A stretch of 5,798 nucleotides of DNA from an uncultured beta proteobacterium (lineage in GTDB: Bacteria > Pseudomonadota > Gammaproteobacteria > Burkholderiales > Burkholderiaceae_C), in the NCBI GenBank assembly GCA_903944555.1, contig CAJASG010000502.1, forward strand, positions 1 through 5,798, written 5' to 3'. Below, piece after piece: positions 1-5,798 of the stretch. The notes under the pieces are model-generated. The model was not told the DNA's origin and searched no databases. It was given only the letters and a program-made list of their open reading frames with translations. The stretch's first letter is position 1; each line of letters begins with the position of its first letter. The position numbers and the translations under genes are program-made.

Positions 1-14
1 CCCCGAAAGCGGCC

Positions 15-482
15 ATGAAAGCTTTTCAAGACTACTACCCCGACAACGTGGCCCAGTGCTACGGCTGCGGCGCACAAAATGCCCACGGCCACCAGATCAA
101 AACCCATTGGGATGGTGAAGAGTCGGTCACCTTCTTCACCCCCGAGCCGTACCACACCTCAGTCCCCGGTTATGCCTACGGCGGTTTGATTGCCTCGCTG
201 ATCGACTGCCACAGCACCGGCACGGCGGCAGCGGCCATGTACCGATCGGAGGGGCGTGAAATGGACACCCTGCCGCCATTTCGCTTCGTCACCGGCTCGC
301 TGCATGTGGATTACATCAAGCCTACGCCCATCTCCGGTGCGCTGGAGCTGCGCGGCAAGGTCAAGGAAATCAAAGGCCGCAAGGTCATTGTGGAAACCAC
401 GGTGCTGGTGGATGGCATTGCCACTGCCCGTGGTGAAGTGGTGGCGGTGCAAATGCCCGAGAGTTTTGGGCGAGAAATTTAG
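15..482 (+). CDS. PaaI family hotdog-fold thioesterase
   Basis: The 155-residue protein is the usual length for a single hotdog-domain thioesterase of the PaaI/YbgC group, which hydrolyses acyl- or aryl-CoA thioesters in the cytoplasm. Seen in the sequence: an N-terminal CYGCG motif (C15, C18) followed by N22 and G25, as in many PaaI-like proteins; then the hotdog signature HTSVPGYAYGGLIASLIDCH at residues 47-66, with the YGG turn at the start of the central helix and D64 as the likely catalytic acid; then HVDYIKPTP, a typical beta-strand after the helix. The catalytic role of D64 is inferred from the family. The ATG at 15 fits the usual family N-terminus (QDYYPD), but only 14 nt lie upstream, so the promoter and any earlier gene are not visible; GAAAG at 5-9 is at most a weak ribosome binding site. 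The gene ends 10 nt before fpr, so co-transcription is likely. The physiological thioester is unknown. Confidence 0.88.
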   Translation: MKAFQDYYPDNVAQCYGCGAQNAHGHQIKTHWDGEESVTFFTPEPYHTSVPGYAYGGLIASLIDCHSTGTAAAAMYRSEGREMDTLPPFRFVTGSLHVDYIKPTPISGALELRGKVKEIKGRKVIVETTVLVDGIATARGEVVAVQMPESFGREI

Positions 483-492
483 AAAGTCCCCA

Positions 493-1269
493 ATGAGTGC
501 ATTTCTTGAAGAAACCGTATTGAGTGTTCACCACTGGACGGATCGCTTATTCAGCTTCACCACTACACGCGACCACGCCCTGCGGTTCTCCAACGGCCAT
601 TTCACCATGATTGGTCTGCCCATGGAGGACGGCAAACCCCTGCTGCGCGCGTACAGCATCGTGAGTGCCAATTACGAAGATCACCTGGAATTTCTCAGCA
701 TCAAGGTACAAGACGGGCCACTGACATCGCGCTTGCAGCACATCCAGGGGGGCGACAAGATCGTGGTGGGGCGCAAACCCACCGGCACCCTGTTGATCGA
801 CTATTTACTGCCCGGCAAGACCTTGTACCTGCTGGGCAGCGGCACCGGCCTGGCGCCCTTTATGAGTGTGGCGCGGGACCCGGACACCTATGACCATTTT
901 GAAAACATCGTCCTCGTGCACGGTGTGCGCGAGGTTGCGGAACTGGCCTACCGGGATTACCTCACGCATGAACTTCCCCAGCATGAAATTCTGGGCGAAA
1001 TGGTGCGCGGTCAACTGCACTACTACCCCACCGTAACCCGCGAGGCCTTTGAGCACCAGGGGCGAATCACCACCCTGCTGGAGACCGGCAAGCTGCAGGC
1101 CGACTTAGGTCTACCGCCGCTGGACCCGACACGCGACCGCATCATGATGTGCGGCAGCCCCGGCTTGCTGCGCGACCTCAAAGTCATTCTGGAACAGCGC
1201 GGCTTCAAAGAAGGCAGTACCACAACACCGGGCGATTACGTCATCGAGCGCGCCTTCGTGGAGCAATAA
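493..1269 (+). CDS. fpr: Ferredoxin--NADP(+) reductase
   Basis: This 258-residue FAD enzyme moves electrons between NADP(H) and ferredoxin or flavodoxin in the cytoplasm; bacterial Fpr supplies reduced ferredoxin for biosynthesis, iron-sulfur work and oxidative-stress repair. Domains in order: an FAD-binding beta-barrel (about residues 1-100) with the flavin motif RAYSI at 52-56, then an NADP-binding Rossmann-like domain (about 108-258) with GSGTGLAPF at 115-123, VLVHGVRE at 140-147 and the nicotinamide-pocket MMCGSP at 218-223. The C-terminus AFVEQ resembles the AFVEK-type tail of short bacterial reductases, where the tail packs near the flavin. The reading frame is open further upstream (from 256), but that stretch overlaps the thioesterase; the ATG at 493 gives the normal family start MSAFLEETVLSVHHWTDRLF. 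No strong Shine-Dalgarno precedes it, which fits coupling to the gene 10 nt upstream. The sequence closely resembles the Comamonadaceae form as I remember it. Confidence 0.95.
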   Translation: MSAFLEETVLSVHHWTDRLFSFTTTRDHALRFSNGHFTMIGLPMEDGKPLLRAYSIVSANYEDHLEFLSIKVQDGPLTSRLQHIQGGDKIVVGRKPTGTLLIDYLLPGKTLYLLGSGTGLAPFMSVARDPDTYDHFENIVLVHGVREVAELAYRDYLTHELPQHEILGEMVRGQLHYYPTVTREAFEHQGRITTLLETGKLQADLGLPPLDPTRDRIMMCGSPGLLRDLKVILEQRGFKEGSTTTPGDYVIERAFVEQ

Positions 1270-1396
1270 GGCGGCAATCGCCAAGCGCGTAGGGGCGCCT
1301 GGGGTGGCGCGCAACCCGTGTCGCCTGCGTTCTCGACACACTGCGCACGGGTATGCGTAAATCCGGCACTGTTGCAACTACCCCGGCGAGACCCCC
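1270..1396. other. Intergenic spacer with a small GC hairpin
   Basis: This 127-nt gap separates fpr from the molybdoenzyme gene. It holds the inverted repeat GCGCC (1295-1299) / GGCGC (1306-1310) around a 6-nt loop, with an alternative outer pairing GCGCG (1285-1289) / CGCGC (1308-1312), and a 4-bp stem GGCG/CGCC just after the fpr stop. None is followed by a T-run, so a Rho-independent terminator is not supported. No convincing -35/-10 pair was found, although the gap is long enough for a separate promoter for the downstream gene. Confidence 0.35.
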
Positions 1397-3625
1397 ATGA
1401 CTGACACCATCCACCACCGCATCTGCCCCTTGTGTGAGGCCTGCTGCGGCCTGGAAATCAAGGTGAACAATGGCAAGGTGGTCAGCATTCGAGGCGATGC
1501 CAAGGACGTTTTCAGCGCCGGCTACATCTGCCCCAAAGCGGTGGCCCTGAAAGACCTGCACGAAGACCCCGACCGCCTGCGCACCCCGCTGATCAAGCGC
1601 AACGGTGTGTTCGAAGAAGCCACCTGGGACGAAGCTTTTGCCGAAATCGAGCGCCGCCTGCCCCCCATCATGGCCACCCACGGACGCGATGCGACTTCTG
1701 TGTTGGTCGGTAACCCGTCGGCCCACAAAATTGGGCTGCTGACCTACTTTGGCAAGCTGGCCCGCTCACTGGGCACGCGCAATGTATTTTCAGCGTCCAC
1801 GCTGGACCAGATGCCCAAGCAGCTCTCCAGCGGCCTGATGTTTGGCCATTGGATATCGGTCGCCCTGCCCGACATTGCCCGCACCGACTTGCTGCTGGTG
1901 ATTGGCGCCAACCCACTGGCCAGCAATGGCAGCATGTGGACCGTGCCCGACTTCAAAGGCAAGGCCAAAGCCATGCAAGCACGGGGCGGCAAACTCATCG
2001 TCATCGACCCGCGCCGCACCGAGACCGCTGCGGTGGCGGATGCGCACCATTTCATCCGCCCCGGTGCCGATGTGTTCTTGCTGGCCGCAATGGTGCAAAC
2101 CCTGTTTGCGGAACAGTTGGTGCGCTTGGGTTCCGTTGCAGCCTGGGTCAATGGTGTGGACGACGTGGGGCAAGCGGTAGCCGCATTCACCCCCGAGGCC
2201 GTGGCTGCGCGCTGCGGTATGGAGGCCAACACCATCCGCGGCTTGGCGCGCCAACTGGCCACCACCGAGCGTGCGGCGGTGTACGCCCGCATTGGCACCT
2301 GCACTCAGGAGTACGGCACACTGGCCAGCTGGCTGGTGGATGTACTCAACGTGCTGACCGGCCACTTGGACGCCCCCGGCGGTGCCATGTTTGCCAAGTC
2401 GGCTGCGTTTGCCAGCAACACCGCCGGCAAATCCGGCATCGGCAAAGGGGTGACCACCGGGCGCCACCACGCTCGTGTGAGCGGTGCTCCCGAGGTCTAT
2501 GGCGAACTGCCCATGACTTGCATGGCCGAAGAGATCGAGGTGGCCGGGCCGGGACAAATCCGCGCCCTGTTCACCGTTGCCACCAACCCGGTGCTGTCCA
2601 GCCCCAATGGGCCGCGCCTGGCAGCTGCGCTGGACACGCTGGACTTCATGGTCAGCATGGACATCTACCTGAACGAGACCACACGCCACGCCGACGTGAT
2701 TTTGCCGGGCGTGTCACCGCTGGAAGATTTTCATTACGACGTGGCCTTCCCCCAACTCTCATGGCGCAACCATGCCCGCTACAGCCCACCCGTACTGCCA
2801 CGCACAGATGGCGCTCCCGAAGAATGGCAAACCCTGTTGAAACTGGCCGCCATCGCCCGTGGCGACGGTGCACAGATGGATGCCAACGCGCTGGACGATG
2901 CCCAGTTTGCCGAGGACGCGCAACGCCTGGCCGGAGCCAACGCTGCTGCGGTCATCCAAGCCACCAGCGCACTCAAAGGCCCACAGCGCCTGCTGGAGGT
3001 TGCACTGCGCACCGGGCCCTATGGGGACATGTTTGGCATGAAGCCCGACGGACTGACCCTGGCCAAGGTCATGGCCGCCAACAGTTCAGGTGGCATTGAC
3101 CTGGGTGAACTGCAACCCCGCATCCCCGAGATGCTGCGCACCCCCAGCGGCAAGGTCGAGCTGGCCCCACCTTCGCTACTGGCCGACCTGGCCCGCCCCG
3201 CTGCCGACCTCGAACGTCCGGCACCTGATTTAGTCATCATTGGCCGACGCGATGTGCGCACCAACAACAGCTGGATGCACAACCTGCCCACCCTGGCCAA
3301 AGGGCCGTTCCGCTGTACCGCACTGGTGCACCCCATCGACGCCGAACGTTTGAATGTGAAAGACGGAACGTTGGCCCACATCGCGAACGGGCCGCGCAGC
3401 ATCCAGGCCCAAGTGCAGATCAGCGCCGAGATGATGCCTAGCGTGGTCAGCCTGCCACATGGCTGGGGCCACAACCTGCCCGGCGCACAACTCAAGCTGG
3501 CCGCCGAGCGCCCCGGCGCCAACCTGAACGCCCTGTTGGACGATCAACTGCGTGACCCCTTATCGGGCAATGCGGTGTTGGGTGGCGTGGCAATTACTAT
3601 GCAGGCCATCCCAGAAACCGCCTGA
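1397..3625 (+). CDS. Molybdopterin oxidoreductase, cytoplasmic, [4Fe-4S], substrate unknown
   Basis: The 742-residue protein belongs to the DMSO reductase superfamily (bis-MGD molybdoenzymes, COG0243). Domains in order: a [4Fe-4S] domain with C10-x2-C13-x3-C17-x27-C45, followed by the usual lysine K47 (YICPKA); the large molybdopterin domain (about 58-470) with GANPLASNGS from 170, DPRRTETA from 204 and RPGAD at 221-225; and the C-terminal dinucleotide-binding domain (about 610-735) with RRDVRTNNSWMHN at 617-629 and LPHGWGHN at 686-693. There is no twin-arginine signal or membrane segment, so it should act in the cytoplasm. The region that normally carries the molybdenum ligand reads SASTLDQMPKQLSSGL (132-147): it has no Cys and no in-frame TGA for selenocysteine, leaving D137 or a nearby Ser as candidate ligand (inference). 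That argues against a classical formate dehydrogenase or Nap/Nas nitrate reductase. The ATG at 1397 puts the first Cys at residue 10, normal for signal-less members; the ribosome site is weak. It follows fpr on the same strand after 127 nt; electron transfer through a ferredoxin is possible but unproven. Confidence 0.9.
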   Translation: MTDTIHHRICPLCEACCGLEIKVNNGKVVSIRGDAKDVFSAGYICPKAVALKDLHEDPDRLRTPLIKRNGVFEEATWDEAFAEIERRLPPIMATHGRDATSVLVGNPSAHKIGLLTYFGKLARSLGTRNVFSASTLDQMPKQLSSGLMFGHWISVALPDIARTDLLLVIGANPLASNGSMWTVPDFKGKAKAMQARGGKLIVIDPRRTETAAVADAHHFIRPGADVFLLAAMVQTLFAEQLVRLGSVAAWVNGVDDVGQAVAAFTPEAVAARCGMEANTIRGLARQLATTERAAVYARIGTCTQEYGTLASWLVDVLNVLTGHLDAPGGAMFAKSAAFASNTAGKSGIGKGVTTGRHHARVSGAPEVYGELPMTCMAEEIEVAGPGQIRALFTVATNPVLSSPNGPRLAAALDTLDFMVSMDIYLNETTRHADVILPGVSPLEDFHYDVAFPQLSWRNHARYSPPVLPRTDGAPEEWQTLLKLAAIARGDGAQMDANALDDAQFAEDAQRLAGANAAAVIQATSALKGPQRLLEVALRTGPYGDMFGMKPDGLTLAKVMAANSSGGIDLGELQPRIPEMLRTPSGKVELAPPSLLADLARPAADLERPAPDLVIIGRRDVRTNNSWMHNLPTLAKGPFRCTALVHPIDAERLNVKDGTLAHIANGPRSIQAQVQISAEMMPSVVSLPHGWGHNLPGAQLKLAAERPGANLNALLDDQLRDPLSGNAVLGGVAITMQAIPETA

Positions 3626-3689
3626 AATTTTAGCCAAATCAGCCTGAAACACCCGTGGAATTTGCGCAAGCAGCTATCAATACAGTAGC
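3626..3689 (-). repeat. Short interspersed repeat, Comamonadaceae type
   Basis: Read on the minus strand, this stretch begins GCTACTGTATTGATAGCTGC, continues with TTGCGCAA and ends with a GGCTGATTTGGCTAAAAT-like tail. The core GATAGCTGCTTGCGC followed by a GGCxxATTTGGCT-type tail matches, from memory, a small intergenic element found in many copies in Comamonadaceae genomes. It contains the 8-nt palindrome TTGCGCAA (3662-3669). It starts directly after the stop codon of the molybdoenzyme and ends 10 nt before the stop codon of the convergent DUF2953 gene, so it fills the whole junction. A role in ending transcription from both sides is possible, but I see no strong stem followed by a T-run. 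Only one copy lies in this window, so repetition itself cannot be shown here. Confidence 0.6.
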
Positions 3690-3699
3690 ACCAGTCAAC

Positions 3700-4320
3700 T
3701 CAAGCCGGGCCGCGTTGCAGACTACGCCATGCGCGGATGCACACCGGCGACAGCACAAAGGCGAACGCCAGCGCCAAGAGCTGCAGCGGAATCACGAGCA
3801 ACCGACCACGCGCATGGAACTCGAACACGGACTCCATGAACGCCGGCTCAATGTGCACGTCTGCACCGCGCAGACCCTGCGCCAGCGCACTCAGCGGCCC
3901 CAAAACCGCCCACAACTGACCGGTGTCCGCCGGATCGCCCAAACCCAGTCGCATGCGCAGGCGCAAGCGATGCAGGTGCGCCGCACGCCAAACATCCGTG
4001 ACCAGACGGTAAACCCTCAGACGAAAATCCGCTTGCCAAAACAGGGCCAAGGCATTGCTGCGACTACGGCTAAGGCTACGGCTACGGCCTTGATTCAGTT
4101 TCTTCGGCTTTTCCGGCTTGCTCGGTGCTGCTAAATGCGGCGCTTGCCGCGCCTCGGGAATCCGCACGAACACGTGCAACAAGCCGAACATCCAGTGGAT
4201 CGCGATCTTCCCGCTAAATGCCTCTGCACGCGCCACGCGAAACGCCACTCTGACCGGCACCGCAAGCAGCAACAACGGCAAGCCCACCATGACCGCAACC
4301 GCGATCAGCAAGACATCCAT
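3700..4320 (-). CDS. DUF2953 domain membrane protein (YtfI-like)
   Basis: The 206-residue protein of unknown function has a hydrophobic N-terminal segment (about residues 3-22), a soluble middle part and a second hydrophobic segment near the C-terminus (about 174-193), so it is probably an inner-membrane protein. The DUF2953 assignment rests on the block GLGDPADTGQLWAVLGPL at 126-143, which matches the GxGDPA-x-TG core as I remember it, on the following strands with VHIEPAF (155-161), and on the neighbour: in Bacillus the DUF2953 protein YtfI sits beside YtfJ (GerW), as here. Between the first membrane segment and the core lies a basic low-complexity linker (SKPEKPKK at 67-74, then five Arg-Ser/Leu-Ser dipeptides at 79-88). 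The start at 4320 lies 12 nt after the gerW-like stop and keeps the full membrane segment; M11 (4290) is an alternative. No clear Shine-Dalgarno is seen, so translation may depend on the upstream gene. Confidence 0.8.
   Translation of the reverse strand: MDVLLIAVAVMVGLPLLLLAVPVRVAFRVARAEAFSGKIAIHWMFGLLHVFVRIPEARQAPHLAAPSKPEKPKKLNQGRSRSLSRSRSNALALFWQADFRLRVYRLVTDVWRAAHLHRLRLRMRLGLGDPADTGQLWAVLGPLSALAQGLRGADVHIEPAFMESVFEFHARGRLLVIPLQLLALAFAFVLSPVCIRAWRSLQRGPA
4064..4087 (-). repeat. In-frame hexamer tandem repeat (CCGTAG-type, 4 units)
   Basis: Four consecutive hexamers read CTACGG, CTAAGG, CTACGG, CTACGG on the plus strand. On the coding (minus) strand they give alternating Arg-Ser codons (CGT AGC), with one Leu from the variant unit, within residues 79-86 of the DUF2953 protein. 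Because the unit is six bases, gain or loss of copies would lengthen or shorten the basic linker by two residues without a frameshift. Confidence 0.75.
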
Positions 4321-4332
4321 TGCGTGTTTTAG

Positions 4333-4683
4333 CTAATCAGCGGCGGGTTTGCTGGGCGCGTACTTGCTGGCAACGTCGACCAATTTATCCACCAACGAGG
4401 CGGCGCCACCTTTGACCGTTTCCAGCCGCACCCCATCCTTGTTGATGATGATGACACCCACCGGCTTGACACCGCCACCGCCGCCTGCGCCACCACTGTT
4501 GCCGGCGCCTTTCTTGGGGTCGTTTCCTTCACCCGCACCGACGCCGAAGCCGAATCCAACGCTGATCAACGGAATCAGCGTGTTGCCATCCACTGTGATG
4601 GGGTCGCCGACCACGGTCTTGGTGCTGAGCATGTGCTCGATTTCACTGATGGCCTTGCCAAACAGGGTGTCAATATCCGCCAT
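4333..4683 (-). CDS. GerW/YtfJ family protein (sporulation-type protein in a non-sporulating context)
   Basis: The 116-residue protein matches the GerW/YtfJ family (Pfam Spore_YtfJ). Seen in order: an amphipathic N-terminus (ADIDTLFGKAISEIEHML, 2-19); the family core VVGDPITVDGNTLIPLISVG (24-43), a beta-rich segment equivalent to the GxP...GxxxIPIS block of YtfJ; a glycine-rich stretch (about 43-71, ending in GGAGGGGG); and the strand VKPVGVIIINKDGVR (72-86), matching the family's P-x-A/G-hydrophobic-strand end; then a charged helix and a Pro/Lys tail. There is no signal peptide or membrane segment. In Bacillus, GerW is made in the forespore and needed for normal germination; that role cannot apply in a non-sporulating bacterium, so its function here is unknown. 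It lies 12 nt upstream of the DUF2953 gene and is almost certainly co-transcribed with it. The ATG at 4683 is fixed by a strong Shine-Dalgarno. Confidence 0.88.
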   Translation of the reverse strand: MADIDTLFGKAISEIEHMLSTKTVVGDPITVDGNTLIPLISVGFGFGVGAGEGNDPKKGAGNSGGAGGGGGVKPVGVIIINKDGVRLETVKGGAASLVDKLVDVASKYAPSKPAAD

Positions 4684-4688
4684 AGTTT

Positions 4689-4694
4689 CCTCCT
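4689..4694 (-). promoter_or_regulatory. Strong Shine-Dalgarno of the GerW-family gene
   Basis: The minus strand reads AGGAGG five bases before the ATG at 4683 (TAGGAGGAAACTATG). It is the only consensus ribosome binding site in the window, decides the start of the GerW-family gene and suggests that this small protein is well translated. Confidence 0.85.
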
Positions 4695-4781
4695 AAGGAT
4701 GACGCGGCAACTCGGCACGGTCACGCTATTGGAATGGCTCCAGCGGCCCCGGCGCTTGCGTTCCCGCAACACAGGCAACTA

Positions 4782-4835
4782 GATTCAATTACGTTTCAGC
4801 GAGGATTCAACGTCACGCAAGTGAAGCCTGTGACG
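4782..4835. repeat. Cluster of direct and inverted repeats, possible operator
   Basis: GATTCAA occurs at 4782-4788 and again at 4804-4810, exactly 22 nt apart (about two helical turns). Two inverted repeats lie over the same stretch: ACGTT (4791-4795) with AACGT (4809-4813), and CGTCAC (4811-4816) with GTGACG (4830-4835), each with a 13-nt gap. It lies upstream of the GerW-family gene, so it could bind a regulator. Repeats this short can arise by chance. Confidence 0.35.
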
Positions 4836-4914
4836 ATTCTGGCGGCGGCCTGGGGACTGTTTTGGGCATATTTGCGCACTGCATTTTCCTTTTCAAATCA
4901 TGTGTGAGTCGATG

Positions 4915-5798
4915 TCATTGGAGCCAATGCTGTGCCACATGTACATACAGCGGAATGCCGATCAAAATGTTGAACGGAAAGGTCAGCCCCAGCGACATGC
5001 CAAAGTAGAGCGAGGGGTTGGCCTCAGGAATCGCATGGCGAATGACAGCAGGCACGGCGATGTAGGACGCACTGGCCGCCAACACCATCAGCAGGGCCAC
5101 GTTACCGGCTGACATCCCAAGCGCCCAGCCGAGCATCAGGGCGATACCTGCATGTACCAATGGCCCCGCAATGGCATACGCCAACAACCATGCAGACTGT
5201 CCCCTGAGCTTGCCCATGTTGCGCGCCGCCAGCAAACCCATGTCCAGCAAAAAGAATGCGAGCATGCCTTTGAATAAATCCACAGAGAAAGGTTTCATGG
5301 CAGCCTGACCCGCCTCGCCGGTCAGCACGCCGATCAGCATCGCGCCCACAAGCAATAGCTGGGCGCCGTCGGTCAGTGCCTCGTGCAGGATTCGTCCAAT
5401 AGGCGCGTTGCTAGAACTGACCGTGCCCGGTGGGGTCGATGCGGCAGTCCTTTGCCGGGCATGGTTGGCCAGCAGCACCGCCAGCACAATGGCGGGAGAC
5501 TCCATCAGCGCCATCGCAGCCGCCATGTAACCGCCGAAAGTGATGCCATGGGTATCAAGGTATTGCACGGCGGTGATGAAGGTGACCGCGCTGACCGATC
5601 CGTAGGTGGCAGCAATTGCCGCAGCATCAAAACCGTTGAGGAATCGCCGCAACGTTAGGTAACCGAGCGCGGGCACCAGGATGGCCATGCCCATGGCGGC
5701 GCCCAGGCTGACGAGCACCTCCGTCGTCATGCCGGACTTGGCCAGGGCAAAGCCACCCTTGAGGCCCAAGGCCATCAACAAATACAAGGACAGGAACC
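4915..5798 (-). CDS. SbtA-family sodium-dependent bicarbonate permease, 5' end outside the window
   Basis: The visible 293 codons belong to the Sbt_1 family (formerly DUF897), whose known member SbtA is the cyanobacterial Na+/HCO3- symporter of the inner membrane. Family features, with positions in the window: YLLMALGLKGG at the 5' edge (GLKGG, 5752-5766); YGSVSAVTF (5578-5604), in the first of two inverted repeats; MESPAI (5487-5504); a hydrophilic linker rich in Thr, Ser and Pro (about 5400-5460); and ASASYIAVPA (5047-5076), matching the first repeat's serine-rich motif, followed by a GLTFPFNILIGIPLY-type final helix. Known SbtA proteins have ten membrane helices; about seven to eight are visible here. 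The frame stays open to the window edge with FLS before a TTG at 5787, and the family sequence continues there, so that TTG is not the start: roughly 30-50 N-terminal residues are missing. No PII-like SbtB partner is visible; it could lie beyond the edge. Actual transport of bicarbonate is inferred from the family. Confidence 0.9.
   Translation of the reverse strand, partial: FLSLYLLMALGLKGGFALAKSGMTTEVLVSLGAAMGMAILVPALGYLTLRRFLNGFDAAAIAATYGSVSAVTFITAVQYLDTHGITFGGYMAAAMALMESPAIVLAVLLANHARQRTAASTPPGTVSSSNAPIGRILHEALTDGAQLLLVGAMLIGVLTGEAGQAAMKPFSVDLFKGMLAFFLLDMGLLAARNMGKLRGQSAWLLAYAIAGPLVHAGIALMLGWALGMSAGNVALLMVLAASASYIAVPAVIRHAIPEANPSLYFGMSLGLTFPFNILIGIPLYVHVAQHWLQ

Larger units (their letters stand above)
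4684..4914. other. Intergenic region upstream of the GerW-DUF2953 pair
   Basis: These 231 nt separate the stop of the SbtA-family gene from the GerW-family start; both genes read leftwards. The region should hold the promoter of the GerW-DUF2953 pair, but no convincing sigma-70 -35/-10 pair was found. It contains the repeat cluster at 4782-4835 and a short hairpin TTGCG (4756-4760) / CGCAA (4765-4769) with a 4-nt loop. No T-run terminator for the permease gene and no plausible small gene were seen. Confidence 0.5.

Noticed and set aside
256..492. Upstream extension of the fpr reading frame
   Set aside because: It would overlap the thioesterase almost entirely and add about 79 residues rich in Arg, Trp and Cys that no ferredoxin reductase has; the ATG at 493 matches the family start.
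1295..1310. Terminator after fpr
   Set aside because: The stem is only 5 bp and no T-run follows, so it may be a chance inverted repeat in GC-rich DNA.
1790..2689. Open frame of 299 codons on the minus strand
   Set aside because: It is antisense to the molybdoenzyme, rich in His, Gly and Gln, without domains or ribosome site; a shadow frame.
1849..3099. Long open frame of 416 codons on the plus strand inside the molybdoenzyme gene
   Set aside because: Its translation is rich in Arg, His, Gly and Pro with no recognisable domain, as expected for an out-of-frame reading of GC-rich coding DNA; the overlapping frame encodes a full molybdopterin oxidoreductase.
3655..4134. Open frame of 159 codons on the plus strand opposite the DUF2953 gene
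   Set aside because: It begins inside the intergenic repeat, is rich in Gln, Arg and Thr and has no family features; the minus-strand frame has membrane segments, the DUF2953 core and the expected GerW neighbour.
4349..4696. Open frame of 115 codons on the plus strand with a proline-rich run
   Set aside because: The proline run is simply the complement of the GerW-family glycine-rich stretch; the minus-strand frame has a consensus Shine-Dalgarno and a family match.
5785..5787. TTG as the start codon of the permease
   Set aside because: The codons before it stay open and continue the family sequence (FLSLYLL), and starting here would remove the first membrane helix; the gene simply runs off the window.

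Overview
The window looks like chromosomal DNA of a GC-rich betaproteobacterium, most likely of the Comamonadaceae (Rhodoferax/Polaromonas/Acidovorax type). Three things suggest this: the ferredoxin-NADP reductase closely resembles the form I know from that family and ends in AFVEQ; codons are GC-rich throughout; and a short intergenic element at 3626-3689 resembles a repeat I recall from Comamonadaceae genomes. The assignment rests on recognition, not on a database search.

Left part, plus strand (15-3625). A PaaI-type hotdog thioesterase (15-482) is followed 10 nt later by a ferredoxin-NADP reductase, fpr (493-1269), and these two probably share a transcript. After a 127-nt spacer comes a large cytoplasmic molybdopterin oxidoreductase with an N-terminal [4Fe-4S] site (1397-3625). 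A plausible but unproven link is electron exchange between NADP(H), a ferredoxin or flavodoxin, and the molybdoenzyme. Its substrate cannot be read from the sequence, and it has no cysteine or selenocysteine where formate dehydrogenases and Nap/Nas nitrate reductases carry their molybdenum ligand.

Centre (3626-3699) is a convergent junction. The short interspersed repeat fills nearly all the space between the molybdoenzyme stop codon and the stop codon of the next gene on the opposite strand.

Right part, minus strand (3700-5798). Reading leftwards from the right edge: an SbtA-family sodium-dependent bicarbonate permease that runs off the window (4915-5798), a 231-nt intergenic stretch, a GerW/YtfJ-family protein (4333-4683) with a strong Shine-Dalgarno, and 12 nt later a DUF2953 (YtfI-like) membrane protein (3700-4320). 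GerW/YtfJ and DUF2953/YtfI are neighbours in endospore formers, where GerW is known as a spore germination protein. The same pair in what looks like a non-sporulating betaproteobacterium is the most interesting point here: a conserved two-gene module whose role outside spores is, to my knowledge, not described.

I saw no RNA genes, CRISPR array, insertion sequence, prophage or replication origin.
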